From Patiria pectinifera (lineage: Eukaryota; Echinodermata; Asteroidea; Valvatida; Asterinidae), in assembly GCA_029964075.1 (NCBI GenBank), contig CM057149.1, positions 33,314,900 to 33,378,899 on the forward strand: a DNA stretch of 64,000 bases, in the 5' to 3' direction. The translations under genes and the position numbers were made by a program. The notes beneath the pieces were generated by a model. That model saw only the letters and a program-made list of their open reading frames with translations. It was not told the origin of the DNA and searched no databases. Shown in pieces: positions 11,889 through 62,642 of the stretch (position 1 is its first letter; every line of letters starts with the position of its first letter).

Positions 11889-14195
11889 CTGTAGTGAGAC
11901 GTCTTTTACGAGGCACCGTACAATTGGCACACAGCCCAGAAAAATGTATACAAACCAAGGGCGGAAATCGCTCCTTGAACGTGGGGGGACAGGTTTTTTT
12001 TCTCCCCGAAATTATATTACTCACAAAAAGTCACAGGCTGAATGGACATTTTTTCACTCGTAATATTGCCATGGGGTATGGCAGCCATAGCGACAGACTT
12101 GAAATCAAGTCTGTAATGGGTGGTTTTAATCGCGTCCGCCGCAAGGGCGGATCCAGAACACAATTTGTTTAGGGGGGGGCCCAAAAAAAGTTTGGTCCCC
12201 CGAAAAAGTGGGTCCAAAAAATTACGGCGTGGGGTTTCGGGGCCCGCGTAAGGGCCCCGAAATTTTTTTGGATTCTAGATGCTCTGTGATGCGATCTGAG
12301 GCAATTTCTGACCACTTTTACCATTTTTTTTTGAGGAAAAGATGGGGGTGTACCCATTGCCTGCCTTTATTGCGATGTCACATAAAAAAAAATTGGTTTC
12401 TTTTTTTTTGGGGGGGGGGGGGTCATGGTCCCCTTGATAATGCAACAATATATTTCTTAACCTCATTGTGTGCATCGGGCATTTTGTCATTGCGGTTCTG
12501 TAACCTTAAAAATGGGCACAAACCGCGAACGAGTTCGTTTTCAGGGTGATTAGTTAAACTACAATAAACCACATGGGCCAAAAGGAGCTTACGTTTACAG
12601 TCGGCGCGCACTTCATTTTTTGAAGGGGATTTACAGTTATTCGTAAAAGTTTCAACTTCCATAATTACTTAAATGTTACTCCTTTTATTCAAAGACAGTT
12701 GCAAAATTACTAATATTACAATGTTATATGCTTTTTTTACTGTAATTTTAAAAACAGGACTGCCAAATAAAATGGAAACTTGAAAATGATCGTGTAATAA
12801 TTACCCCCAGATTTATAATGGTGTTTCTTCGTAAGCCAGATGGGCTACTATTGGCCCTCGCTATGGAAACATCATGTATATGCATTGCAGTGGCTGCATA
12901 TATGAATATTCGCTTGAAAACGTCTTAGTCAAGTCGTTAGACACAGACTGACCATGCCGAGCGTTAGTACATGACTTTTGCATGAATGGTTGTAGCGCTG
13001 ACGTTGCATGCGGATTTTGGCGCTGATCGATGACGGACATAAACCACTATAGTCTAACGACTTGTCATCAAGTCTACCATAGCGATTGCGGGCCGGAGTG
13101 GGGCCGAATTTGGTATAGGAGTGCAAATTATATGACGTACGCAGGCAACATTGTGTATAACGTATACCGCATGAACCAACACGCACGTACAGTACATGAA
13201 CGTGGGTAGGCTAGGCGTACAAGAGCCGGCCGTGGTCGAACCGACAAGAAAACCAAATTGGTTCTCAGCCACAAAGCGACATATCAAAGAGGCTTTTCCC
13301 TAAGACTCTGCCATGGTTGGTCACCCACCCATACCTACATGTACACATGAAAACATGGAGGGGACATTCGACATTGTGTCCCCCCTTACCAAATTCATGG
13401 GGGGGACGTGTCCCCCCTGTCCCCCCCCCCCCCGGGATTTCCGCCCATGATACAAACGCGAACTCAGTGCCGTGAACGCGCGAATATCATCCCTTTTCTG
13501 CCTGCACCCCAAAGTGTGAGTATCGTGTACAAAACTTGTGCTGGAAAACCAACATTTTAGTTTCAAATGTGCAAAATTTGTATTATCTTTACATTCTAAT
13601 GTCACAATGCAAGTTCCCTGCTACCGCTGGGCTAGGTTTTAGTTTATTTCATGTTGACAAAAGGAGTGATTTGGGGGTGAATTAGTCTTCACAATCTCAA
13701 AGTTTTAATCACCGTGTGTCACATGTTGATTTATGGCAATATGGCTGTTTCATGTCAGGTGCAATTTGGAGGCCTAGTTCACAACAGCCGTACACTGGCC
13801 AGGCGTTCGGGGAACCGGGAAATCTTAGGAACCTCACTTGGAACCGGTGAATCTTAGGAACCGGTGAATCTTAGGAACCTCACTTTGAATCTGGGAACTT
13901 TAGAAATACAAACTTTGTGATTTAATATATTTATCATTGGCAACTGTGTCACAATTTATAGAGCTAGAAACTGATCTATTGTCTTATCAATAATTTTTGT
14001 AACAGTTGTTTTTGTGAGTTCAAATTGAGATCAGGTGTTTATTTAAACTATAGTAATCGATTTTTGTGAACAAGTTCATGAGACCAAGCATAATTTGACT
14101 CCTGCTTTGATTTGTTTCTGTTTGTCTTGATTTGTCCTTGGCGTCCTTAAATCTAATCATTTGAGCGGACCTCCTTACTGGCGTACCGCTACATT
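11889..14195. mobile_element. 2.3-kb insertion in the A/B intergenic region, composite
   Basis: In the B/C region, GAGGTACATCTTG is joined directly to CAAACCTTCAACTACC (44820-44845). Here those flanks are about 2.3 kb apart. The inserted DNA holds G- or C-rich MITE-like stretches (12130-12440, 13380-13450) and short repeats of GGAACCGGTGAATCTTA (13810-13880). No gene recognised. Confidence 0.5.
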
Positions 14196-17100
14196 GCAAA
14201 CCTTGAACTACCTTCTCTACAGTTCCCCTCAGCATCGTTTGAAGTGTAATACATACGACACTACATCGGGCAGTATTCGCCTATAACCCTGAGCCAACCG
14301 GAGGTGTTAAGGCCTACAGTTCAAAATGAAAATCCACTGGACGGTTTTATCTGCTTGTTGCATTGTTTAGATTCGCCAAAGTTTTCACCTGTTTATTGTC
14401 TTTTGCATCAATTTTGCGACTACCACCTCTTGTATTCGAGTCTCCTGAATTTTCCCCCGAATCTCATAATATAAAAGTCAATAATGTGCAGTTTGCTATA
14501 TATTACTTGATGCGTTTTCAGGAGTTTACGGTTGAATGAACTTAGTCGTGCCAACCAATTAAACACTGAAAATAAGACGCTGGCCTGTTCCCACGATGTG
14601 AGTTGTATTCTATGCTTTATTCACAGCTCTGTAATATTGCGTGAAAACACGGACTTCTCTTATCGATTGGTTGTATTTCATTTCTCTTCATACGGTTTGT
14701 AAGTTTGACGTCATTTCAACTTAACCATGCGTACTGCACACGGTGTAAAATTTGAACCAATGGAACCGGAAGTAAGTGCATCTGGAGTGCTTAGCCAATG
14801 GGCGCTAGTGATCAGTGGTGCGCGCGCGTGTATATGACGCAGTCACTTACGAACCGGATAGTATCACTCCTGCCCAAATATGACGAGGACCTGCTTTCAC
14901 ATAACTTTCATGTCTGTAACCATAATATATACAAAAAATAATGTAGGGCCTAAATGAATGCGGTTGAATATGCTAAATAGCGCAGTATGATGTTATATTC
15001 AGATAAACGTAGTCAACTAAGCGTATAAAATTACATCGAATATATCGCATATAAAAGTTGCTTTTACACATGATACAGTTTATCATCAAATTTAATTTTG
15101 TCATCGTTTGACACATCTCTGAAAAATAATTTGTACTTGCTGTCAGAAGATGTTAATTGGGTGGTGACCTGACCTGACCCTACTGATATCAAGGATAATT
15201 TAATTTTCGGATTAAATTGAATGGCCAGGTGTTAAATGTTCTTTTTCATTCAACTGAAAATCTATTGATGTTGTTACCCGTTGGAACAAGGTTTAAATCC
15301 TAAACTGACAATAAGCAAAGACTGCTAGGCATTTCAAACACAGAGCGTCAATGTCTTGACTGTTTAAACGGAAATTCAATATTCGAAATTGTAATGTTAA
15401 TTACGCAATTTTGCTAAAGCGAAATCTGATTATATACATATAAATATGTATCCGTGTATCAAATGAATATACATGATCCAAAAAGCAAGATTATACAAAG
15501 CCAAATGATTTCTAATATGAAAATAACAGTGCTTGATCCTCATGACAATCATGATGGCAACATTTTACTTTATAAAATTCATTTTTCGCGGACATATACC
15601 AATGTTTCGTTTTTGAAAAAAAAATTAAGTCATGATGTTTGCGTGCATTATCGAGGCACCAAGTGAGCGGCTTTTCATACCTTATTATTAAGAACTACTT
15701 TTACAAATCTGTGTTAATTTGACTCATCTTTCACACATAAAAAAAACCACGATGACAATTTCTGGTGTAAATACAGCTATTTGCATATCAAGCTGCGTAG
15801 AATGCATATTAATTTGGCAGGACAATGCAGTATGCACGTGGCATCTACACATACCAGCTTGTAAGATTGAACGAATCTCCATTAAATACCAATCCAAAGG
15901 GATTCCATTGTTTTTATACGAGTCAAACGGTACATTTTTTGTTGATAATGGAATATCCCCCGATCAATGTCTTTGAGGAGAAAATCTGTGCACACGCGAT
16001 TGTGTTAGGTCAGATACTTAGTCAGTTAAGAATATAGGCATGTACATGTATTGCAAATGTAACATTTGTAATAAAATATATGCAGGGGAGCATTCGATTA
16101 AAAAAGAAATCTTGACTTTAACAGAAATTTAATATTGGATATGTTAGCAATATACCAGTTACTATGCAATTCTGATAAAAAAAAAGTGATTAAATTGTTA
16201 TTATTGTTTACTCCTTTTAGTTTAATAGCGATACCGATAGTTGTTAATTTCCGGATAACTTCACCCATTTTATATCAATGCTTTGTGCAGCTTGCAGGAA
16301 TCTGTGCAGAAATTTCCAAATCAGCAAGTTATCATTTGCAATCAAACATGTATGGCTTATTATTGTTTTACCGTTTTCACAGGAATGTATTTTACAAAGT
16401 TTAGATAACGTAGCATCACGTTTTAAAATGTTGCAATTTTCCTGGGTTAGTATGGTTATATAATACAATATTGGAAAATCACTGTGTATAGATTAATGCG
16501 TGCAAATATAAAATGTCAATTATGTAATAGAATACATATGTAGGTGGAGCATTCAAATTAAAAAGCCGATTTTAGTCATTTTGTATTGATTTCAATAAGG
16601 ATTAAAATCAATGATAAGAATAAAACAATCAATTCAAACAACCCTGCTCCCCAAAAATACTCTACAAAATGGAACCCTCAGTATCAAGTATCAGAAGAAA
16701 GTCATCGGATAGAACAACCTGTCTGTGAAATGTGAGTATGTGATCCAACAAATCTGAGTAAAATATTTCTTGACTTTTTAAACAGAAATTCAATGTTGGC
16801 TATAATGTCATCAATATACCAGTTATTTTATGCAATTCTGATTATCTTAAAAAATAGTGATTAAATATGTGTCTGTGTATCACATGAATAAATGATCTAA
16901 CAGCAAGATTATATAAAGTCAATTGAATATCGAATATGAGCATATATACAGCACTCAGTGCTAACTACAATTATCGTTCGATCTCACTGTACGACTTTTA
17001 AAATACATTTGGCGCACGCATTTATCAACTGCTTCTGTTTTTTTTTACCTGTTAAGTCAGGGTATTTTTCTACATTCTCTAGGCAATCATTGAGCAGCTT

Positions 17101-18077
17101 TGTATACCTTGCATAAAAAACTTCTTTACAAAATTTCTAGCAACACCTTCGACAGAAGACTCCCCTATAACACACAAAAATGTATACATTTTAGGTGAAC
17201 AAGATATCATTTCTTTTTACATAAAATGAGCTACATTTCATATTTATTTTTGAGAACAATACATATGCACGTGGCATCTGTCTCCACAGACTAGTTGGTA
17301 AGAATGTACGAATCCCCATTGACTACCAATCCAAAGGGATTGCATTTTCATGCAACTCAACTGTACACCCCTCGTTTTAACACATGCGATCAATGTCGTT
17401 ACCTTGAGGAGAAAACCGACTGCGTTAGAACAGATACTGAGTCAGCTAAGAATATAGGTCTTTACATGTATTCAAAATATAAAATGTCAATTAGGTAATA
17501 CGCTATTTATCTTAATAATTAAATGCTGGAAAAGCTGTGTATAATACGTTAAATAAAATTGCATTGCTGTTATTTTTTTGTTCCTTTAACGATACCTATA
17601 TGGTCGTTAATTTCCTGATAACTTCAACCATTTTTATATAAATGTATTGTCCAGCGTGTAGGAATCTGTGCAAAAATTCCGAATCGGCAACTTATCACTT
17701 GCAGATAACGTAGGACCATGTTTTAAAATGTTGCAATTTGCCTAGCTAAGCACTGTCAATTAATTCAATACTGGAAAAATCATATGTATATGTAATAGAT
17801 TAAATGACGCAGGTATAATTATAACATGTAGGCAATTAAAAATAAACCCTATCTTACACTCATTTGCGGGAAATCCGAATATTACTACAGCAACACAAAA
17901 TTATGAAGCTATGAACGTTTGATTCAATGATGGTGAACGACAGTAATACCTCAGATTACTAAATACCACAAAAATTTCAATCGAAAAACAAAAACGGCTC
18001 TTGGCATTTGAGACGCTTTAAAAGACAGATGATTAAGCCATTAGTCTAGCTTGCCACCTTCTATATATTGTAAACGA
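14196..18077. other. Intergenic DNA downstream of copy B; no gene seen
   Basis: Colinear with 44834-48772 of the B/C region. Apart from the CRE/CCAAT/ETS cluster and some internal repetition (compare 15400-16060 with 16770-17500), nothing recognised. Confidence 0.6.
14706..14880. promoter_or_regulatory. CRE/CCAAT/ETS cluster, A/B intergenic
   Basis: A full CRE palindrome TGACGTCA (14706-14713), a CCAATGG (14757-14763) and an ETS-type CCGGAAGT (14766-14773), then a second CCAATGGGCGC and a TGACGCAGTCA. The cluster is repeated in the B/C intergenic DNA. Confidence 0.4.
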
Positions 18078-18083
18078 TTTTAT
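18078..18083 (-). terminator. Copy B candidate poly(A) signal
   Basis: AATAAA on the minus strand, about 190 bases after the stop codon. Not conserved in copy C. Another AATAAA lies inside the last codons of both genes (the Asn-Lys of YVNK). Confidence 0.3.
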
Positions 18084-18272
18084 TCAAACACACAGAGACA
18101 AAAAGCTCGAAAGGTTAAATCTTGTTTCTTATAAATGAAAGTGAGCAAGGAGTGTGTCCTATAGATCCATCTTGATAAGTAAAGATTTTAATATATTGTC
18201 CACTTGAAACAGACTTTTTCGTCAAACCATTTTCTTTTCGGATATTTCTTATCTGGAAATTTGCAGGACACT

Positions 18273-40977
<22,705 letters not shown>

Positions 40978-41064
40978 GATATTTAGTTCACGGGGATGTT
41001 TGAGATGGCAATGCAGCCTTTTATATCATGCAGTGGGTCGTAGAGAAAAGTCTATAGTCACAGG
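40978..41064 (-). other. Copy B 5' UTR part of exon 1, with splice acceptor
   Basis: A long T tract followed by ACAG on the minus strand ends at 41065. The same acceptor stands at the same place in copy A (5358-5359), so an upstream noncoding exon is likely. ATATAAAA at 41019-41027 looks like a TATA box but is not kept in copy A. Confidence 0.5.
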
Positions 41065-42312
41065 CTGTAAAAAAAAAAAACATACAAACTACCAAGGTTT
41101 ACAATACAGGAAGGGAATCCTACAATGAAAAGATTTACAGATGAAGGATTGTTCTCCTTATTTCTAAATGATTTTTTTTTCACAAACGCTCTCACAAAGT
41201 CAATTTCTGGTTATGAAACGAATGTCCAGATCTGATCTTTCGGACCCTTGTCCAAAGCCTAGAAATTTCAGGAAAAAGGTTCTTGTTCGTTTACCTGAAA
41301 AAAATATACAAAGGGGTGAAAATTAAATACTTTTATGATTGAAGAGACCCAAAAAAATCCGAAAATAGGACTGGATGTCGATTTCATTGTTTGTATCGTT
41401 CTGAGAAAAAAAACCACACACACAACTTTTTCCACTTTCGTGGAAAGGAAAATGGAAAATGTTTTGGTGTGATATCCAAAGGCAGTTGGATTTTGCTCGT
41501 CTTTAAGAAATATCGGAATTGACAATGACTTCGGGTTAACACCGATGTACTGGATAGTTAATGTCATACTCGGTTCTCCGATTGTTCAGCTACCCGAATC
41601 TACTACTGTATGGGTTTTACCAAAAGCTATCGAGCTGTAACAATATTAATGATGGAGAACCATTAACAAGGGTGGCAACACCTTTAAGACTTGGATTTTG
41701 CTCGAATGGGGCTTTTTAAGAAAAATTGGCCTGTGAAAACACAAACCAAGGAATATCTTTATCAAAGTTTAATGTTAAACATAAAAAGTTTAGTGTTACG
41801 TTACTTTCATGAACATTTTTACAATGCTGGCAAGCAAAAAATTATACGTGAAAATTGAGGAGAATTATTCTGAAGAATTTGGAAATTCCAGTCTAAAAAA
41901 ATGTCTTGAAGGCTTGAGATGATGAATGTCTTTAAAGCTGGATATCAAACCGAAATGTTGTCTTCCTTTTTTGTCAATTAAGCGTGACGTCGTGTTGATG
42001 ATGTTCTATACAGATTAAATCTGTATCTGTAAATGTAACCCTTAGAGGGCCTATTGATATCTTTTGACTCAAAGCAGGTTCGTACAGTCCATCTGTTTAC
42101 CGCTGGCCCTCTTAAGTGCAAAACGTTGTAGAATTCCACATTTAGTCTACGCCCTTAATTCCCCATAATTCGTTCTTTTAATTCCCTATAATTCGTTCTT
42201 TTTTCATAAATAACTTAAAATAATTATATTCTACTAGACTGTGGAATAACCAATGACTGACGACTGTTTGAAGCTGTGGGGAAAAGTTATTAATTTAACA
42301 TATCAAACGTAC

Positions 42313-42610
42313 CTGATAATGTAGGCTGAATCCCTACTCAGGAAATAGTCTTTGACACTTGGAAATATTGGATTGTACGAGAGCAGTCACATCTATAACA
42401 GAGCTTGACGTGTGACAATTGCGTTAACCAGCACTAGTAACCGTGCCAAATGGACTAGACGCAGAGTAGCTAGTTGTAGAGAGTTTAGGCGATCTCAGGT
42501 GTGCGACGTGATTCTCCTCAACATCCCTTTGCTTAGTTTAAAGAGTAAAATTTTAGTAACTGATGCTGATGTCAGCACTCCAATGAAGGTTCTTTATGTT
42601 TGTTAAATCA
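42313..42610 (-). promoter_or_regulatory. Copy B candidate noncoding first exon and promoter-proximal DNA
   Basis: A block conserved with copy A (6257-6560) that ends in a good minus-strand donor (CAG|GTACGT at 42312). It includes a TGACGTG-type sequence and CAATTG. The transcription start is not defined. Confidence 0.4.
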
Positions 42611-44988
42611 CTCTACCGCCCAGCCCATATATATAGCCACAGCAACATGAACACACGTAGAGTGGCAAAAATCTAATGTCGATAGGGTGCGTAGTGCAGT
42701 ACTGTATACACATATTGATAGAAAAACATATTAAATAGAAAGGTTTCTTCATGGGCCAACGATCATCATTTGTTCAGCTGCCGTAGCGGAGTTTTTACCA
42801 AGGCCTGGTTCAAGTATTTTTCGGGTTTCGTTTCCGGGTGTTCGAACTCATGGTCTTTTTAACAGTTCCCTGAACGGTTGGTGAACTCGCTCAGTTGACG
42901 CTACACCCAGTGTAAGTTGTTACTGTGGTGAACCAAATATTTTAAACCAAATTACAGACTGGTTTTCTCTTGTTTTAGAGACTGACAAGAACTCTATAGT
43001 TGTGAAGAAAACAAATTAATCCAATTCACAGTGAATTTTCCCTTTTAATTTCGACTATTATTTCAAAAGAATTGTCAGATAATTGAGGTCTGATAATGTT
43101 AACTGATTATTTTTCAATTAAATCTGAATACACTTCCTTCATAAAGAGTGTACTCCTGCTCATTCACACCGTTAAATGTCCATACAAAGTGAACATTGAA
43201 CTTATGAAACCATAGAAATTCACTTTTTCAAGGCTTCGTCATGACACGCAATGCCACCTCTGTTTTTTACTATGCTTTCAGTTATGCTCCGGTTCTGTAG
43301 TTTTTATAATGCCAGCATTACAAGAAAGCAGTACAAGTTTTCTGGCAATAGACCCAGCATGTCTGGATAAAACACGATGCCAAGGAGTTGTCTACTCGGC
43401 TAACAAGAGGTTGGCAGAAATAGTTTTGTGTGAGCTGGGATCCATGGGAGATCAGTGAGGTTTCTCTCACTGAATGGACCATTCATGATAAATAAAAAAT
43501 AAATAAATAATTATTGGAGGCAACCAAACGAGGAGTGTCCATGATGAACGGCTGAGCGTGCCGCCAGACCTAAAATTTCCAACTCCACAGGCCACAGAAA
43601 TGGACGTCTATCGGAAAGTAAAATTTAGCAAAAGCACGAATAATGTAAAGATTTATAGATCGCGGTTGTCGCTCGAAGCATATAAAATTGCCAAAGTAAC
43701 TGTGTATCGTCATTTTGCATAGCGAACCCCGCTACGAATTTCCACAAGTCGTTTCCGGGAGCGAACTGACGCTTTTAACAATACATGTATTCAACTGCAG
43801 GGCAAATACTAACCTACATTGGTTTCGATGAAGTAAACACTGACTGTATTATAGAAGCACTACAAAGACGGTGTCAAGTTTAACAAAGGTTTGGTTGAAC
43901 TACTTCCCTGAGAGGTACTTTGACACGACAGGAACAGACTTTAGTTTCCTGGTGCATACGTTAGGGTTTATCACATCCATAGGATAAACTGGTCAAATTG
44001 GCAAGGATAGATTTTTTCGTTTCACATGTCATTTTCATGGATTTTACACAAATTTTTGTACTGAGAAATATCCGTCTCACACTTATTCAAACGTGTAGTT
44101 AGTCTAGTTAGGTCCGACTGCAAAATACTCCAGCTTGTATTTAGCAGACGGTGCGACACGGTGTATGGCGTTATTATTGTGCGCATAACTAGCAGAGAGC
44201 GCAGGCTAAAAAGGCATCCTCCTTTTTCAGATACAGCTTTGTATTTTGGTCAACTGTTTTTGAAATATTGTGTTCTAGAATTGTTAAGAATTCGGGATAC
44301 GTCACTTAATCAAAAGCACAAAAAAACGAGTATCCACAAACTCGCCATTTTGTGTAACTATAGCGTAATTAACAAACGGCGAATGAATTTGTCTTCATTT
44401 TTAGTAGATCATCATGAAGACAATCATAAATATGTTAGAATATCTAACAATCCGAAATTGCGTATCAGGTCGGTTCTGGACAGATTCGTCAGTTCGTCAA
44501 ACTCTGACGATTTATCTGAGGATTTGTTCAATAATGAATCGCGACATTCGAACGAACATGGCATAAGCGACAGAAGAGAGGACGACAAAAATTGCATCCT
44601 CATCAAATCAATTTTTTTAAACCGATAAACAAATCTAGACGTCAACGTGCATACACACGAATATATTTGTCATCTTCCGTTTTCAAATATATCCAAAGGG
44701 ATTCTGAGGCGTCTTTTCTGAGTGCCCCGCCAACATTGTTTAAAACTCCAATACACCGCTGCTAGAAGGAACACTTTCCTGACCAGCAGTCTCAACACAG
44801 ATGAGAAGGAATACGAGCATGAGGTACATCTTGCAAACCTTCAACTACCTTAACTACAGTTCCCCTGCATCGTTTGAAGTATCATACAAGCGACACTTCT
44901 AATGTAATACTTGAAGTACATCGGGCAACATTCGCATATAATCCTGAGTCAACCGGAGATGTTTACAGGCCAATCCGGTTCCTTAGTG

Positions 44989-45115
44989 TGACGTCACCTC
45001 CAGCACTTTCTGCACGATTGGAACCGGAAGTTAACGCAGCTCCAGTGGTTGTAGCCAGTGGGCGCTAGTAATCAATGATGGGCGCGCGTAAATGACGTTT
45101 TTACTAACGAACCAG
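44989..45115. promoter_or_regulatory. Second CRE/ETS cluster, B/C intergenic
   Basis: TGACGTCA at 44989-44996, CCGGAAGT at 45024-45031 and a GTGGGCGCTAGTAATCA block, resembling the cluster at 14706. It looks like a diverged duplicate of the module at 45718. Confidence 0.35.
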
Positions 45116-45244
45116 ATATCCTCTGGAAGGTTTTTATCTTCTTGGTTGTTGCATTGTTTAGAATCTCATTAAATAAAAGTCAATAATAGTGTATAGTTTG
45201 CTATATATTACTTGATGCATTTTCAATGGTTAACGGTGGGATGA

Positions 45245-45534
45245 GACAGGGGAGTCAGGTTGGCGTAGCGGTACTTTCCTCGCCTTCCACCGCTGTGACC
45301 CAGGTTCGAATCCCGCCTGGGCCAATACGTGGATTGGGTTCTCTACCTGATTCCGTGGGTTTTCCTCAGACAATTCCTCTGGGTTTTTCCACCCACCTCT
45401 AAAACTGTAATTTCTTCTCATTGTCTTCTCTCTACAGGTTTCTTCAGGCTTTCGAGCTACAGTGCTTAGGGTACTTTTGAGGAATCCTTGGTTTCATTAC
45501 CAGAAAGAAATAAAATAAAAATAAAATACTAAAA
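45245..45534 (+). mobile_element. tRNA-derived SINE in the B/C intergenic region
   Basis: A-box TGGCGTAGCGG (45261-45271), B box GGTTCGAATCC (45303-45313) and an A-rich AAATAAAAT tail. The A/B region has the uninterrupted site at about 14532. Confidence 0.7.
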
Positions 45535-45717
45535 AATGAATTAAGTCGTGCCAACCGAATAACAATGAAAATAAAACTGACGCTGGTCTTTTCCCACGAT
45601 GTGAGTTGTATTCTATGCTTTATTCACATGCAGATCTGTAATATTGAGTATAACAAAACACTGAATTCTCCTATCAATTGGTTGAATCTCATATGTCTTT
45701 ATCTTGTTTTCTAAGTG

Positions 45718-45830
45718 TGACGTCATTTCGACTTAACCCTGCGTACTGCACACGGTGTAGCAGCGGAACCAATGGAACCGGAAGTAAGTGTATGACGCAG
45801 TCACGAACCGGATAGTATCACTCCTGCCAA
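45718..45830. promoter_or_regulatory. CRE/CCAAT/ETS cluster, B/C intergenic
   Basis: TGACGTCA at 45718-45725, CCAATGG and CCGGAAGT at 45778-45785, ending with the same GAACCGGATAGTATCACTCC block as at 14855-14875. About 4.7 kb upstream of the copy B start codon. Confidence 0.4.
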
Positions 45831-47274
45831 AATATGGTGAGGGCATGCTTTCAATACAAACAAGCATGTAGGGCCTACAAATACAACTCCGATTAGAATG
45901 CGCTTGAATATGCTAAATTGCACAGTATGATGTTGTATTCACATATACGTAGTCAACTAAGCGTATAAAATTTCATCGAATATATCGCATATAAAAGCTA
46001 CTTTTACACATGAGACAATTTATCATAAAGTTTAATTTGTCAACGTTTAACACAATCTCTGAAAAATTACTTTGAGAATACCTTTATAGAGTCCATTTTA
46101 CTAGCTTGGTTTAAATTGAATGACCGGGTGTTAAATGTGGTTCTTTCTTTATTCAATGGAAAATCTATATATGTTATTATCCTTTGGAATAAAATCCAAA
46201 CTAAGGTTTAAATTCTATTCTGACAACAAACAAAGTATGCATTTAAAACACAGTGCGTCAATGTCTTGACTATTTAAACGGAAATTCAATATCCGAAATT
46301 GTAATGTTAGTTAAGTAAATACTTGTAGATCCAAAAAGCAAGATAATAAAAAGGCAAATGATTTCGAATTTGAAAATAACAGTGCTTCGTTCTCATGACA
46401 ATCATGATTGCAAAATTCTACTTTACAAAATTTATATTTCGCGGGCATTTACCAATGTTTCGTTTATGAAAAAAAAAATAAGTCATGTTGTTTTCCTGCA
46501 TTATCGAGGCACCAAGTGAGCGGCTTTTCATACCTTTAATACATTAAGAACAAGAAAAAAGTAGTCGTAAATTTCTATACGCCCAATGAATATGCTCCCA
46601 TACACTAAGCACATAACCGTACGATCGAGAACCGTTTTCAACAAAGACCCAACACTCGAGGACTGAAAGGATCTTTTGTTCTCCCTCTGTGTCTGTCCTC
46701 TTTCGTAAAGCCATACATGTACTACTTTTAAAAATGTGTGTTAATTTCCCCCAACAGCTTTGATAGACGACTCTCTTTTCACACATGAAAAACGCGATGT
46801 ACATTTCTAATGTAAACACAGCTATTTACATAAGGTACAATACATATTAATTTGGCAGAATAATGCATATGCACGTGGCATCTGTCTCCACAGACTAGTT
46901 TGTAAGAATGTACGAATCTCCATTGAATACCAATCCAAAGGAATTCCATTTTTCATACGAGTCAAACGGTAGTTTGTGTGTTGATAATGGAATATGCCCT
47001 CCATCAATGTCTTTATTAGGAAAAAAAACCTGTAACAGATAATTAGTCAGCTAAGAATATAGGCCTGCAAATGTATTGCCAAATATAAAATGTCAATTAT
47101 GTAATAGAATATATGCAGGTGGAGCATTCAAAATGAAAAAAGCCGATTTTAGTCATTTTTGGATTGATTTATATCAGGATTGAAATTAATGATTAGAATT
47201 AAATAATTCAATTCAAACAACCCTGCTCCCCAAAAATACTCTACAAAATGGAACCCTCGGCATCAAGTGTGTTT

Positions 47275-47458
47275 TTTTTTGGTTTTACAGTCATTTCGCC
47301 CATTTCCAGTGGGCGAATTGGTAAATGGGCGAAGTGGTGAATGGGCGAAGTGGCTGTGATCGAATTGGTTGGGGGCTAAGTGGGAAATGGGCGAAGTGGT
47401 TGTGGGCGAATTGGATGTGGGCGAAGTGGGAAATGGGCGAAGTGACAGACACCCCATC
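47275..47458. repeat. Minisatellite of GGGCGAAGTGG units with inverted ends
   Basis: About ten degenerate copies of ATGGGCGAAGTGG, bounded by CAGTCATTTCGCCCATTTCC and its near complement. Missing from the A/B counterpart near 16690, so it behaves like an inserted element. Confidence 0.6.
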
Positions 47459-48857
47459 AGGTATGAGAAGAAAGTCATCGGATAGATGGACCTATCTTTG
47501 AAATGTGAGTATGTGATCCATAACATCTGAATAAAATATTTCTTGACTTTTAAAAATTTTTTAAATATTGGCTGTGTTAGCAATATACTAGTCACTAGGC
47601 CTATATGCAATTCTGATAATCTGAATATAAAAGTGATTTAATACGTATCCGTGTATCAAATGAATTATATAAAGTCAAATGAATATTGAATATAAGCATT
47701 TATACGGCACTTTGTGCCAACTACAATCATTGTTAGATCTCAAAACTCTACGACTTTTGAAATAATTTTTTTCGCAGGCATTTAACAACTGTTTCTTGTA
47801 TTTTTTAACCTAAGTTAGGTTGTTTTTCTACATTAACTGGCAACCACAGAACAGCTTCCCATACCTTGCATAAAGAATTTCTTCACAAAAACGTTAATTT
47901 GTCGCAACATCTTCGAAAGAAGACTCTCCTTTCACAAAAAAAGTACATTTTTAAGGTAAACCAGATATAATTTTAATAAAATGAGCTACATTTCTATATA
48001 TTTTGCTGAAAAATGCACATGCACGTACAATCTGTCCACTCAGAATATTGGCCTTAACAGGTATTCCAAATATAAAATGTCAATTATGTAATACACTTTT
48101 TGTCTTAATAATTAAATGCTTGAAAAATCTGTGTACAATAAAATAATATTGTTTTATTGCTTGCTCCTTTACTTTTATAAAAGTGTTTATACAAATGTTT
48201 TGTGCAGGAATCTGTGAAGAAATTTCCCAAACAGCAAGTTATCATCTGCAATTAAACATGTATGGCTTATTATCGGTTTACCGTTTTTACAGGAATGTAT
48301 TTCACAAAGTTCAGATATTAACGTAGGATCATGTTTTAAATGCTGCATTTGGCCTAGCTAACGGTTACATAATACAACACTGGAAAATCACTGTGTATAT
48401 TAGATTAAACGTTACAAGTATTATTATACATTGTGTAATTATGTGAGTATTGTTATCTTTAAAACAATCATGCACTCATTTGTGGGAAATCCGAATATTA
48501 TGAAGTTCAACAAAATATTTATCTGTGAACGTTTCATTCAATAATGGTGAAAAACAGTAATACCTCTGATTTAATTACCACTGTCCATAAACAACAATGT
48601 CAATCGCAAAAAAATGGCATTTGGCATTGGTTTAAGACGCTTAAAAAGACGTATTGTAAACGATTTCATCCCAATACACGGAGAGAAAAAGCTAGAAAGG
48701 TTCGATCTGTTTTTTAGGAATGAAACCGAGCAAGGAATGTGTCCTATAGTTCAATCTTGATAAGTAAAGATTTTAATATATTGGCCACTTGAAACAGACA
48801 TTTTCTTCAAACCATTTTCTTTTCGGATATTTCTTATCTGGGAATTTGCAGGACACT

Positions 48858-62642
<13,785 letters not shown>

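Larger units (their letters stand above)
42611..48857. other. Intergenic DNA between copies B and C; no gene seen
   Basis: Counterpart of the A/B intergenic region without the foldback element and the 2.3-kb insertion, but with its own SINE, minisatellite and a small A/T-rich insertion near 43412-43512. No gene recognised. Confidence 0.6.

Noticed and set aside
41019..41027. TATA box for copy B
   Set aside because: It lies downstream of a conserved splice acceptor and is not kept in copy A, so it is probably inside the 5' UTR.
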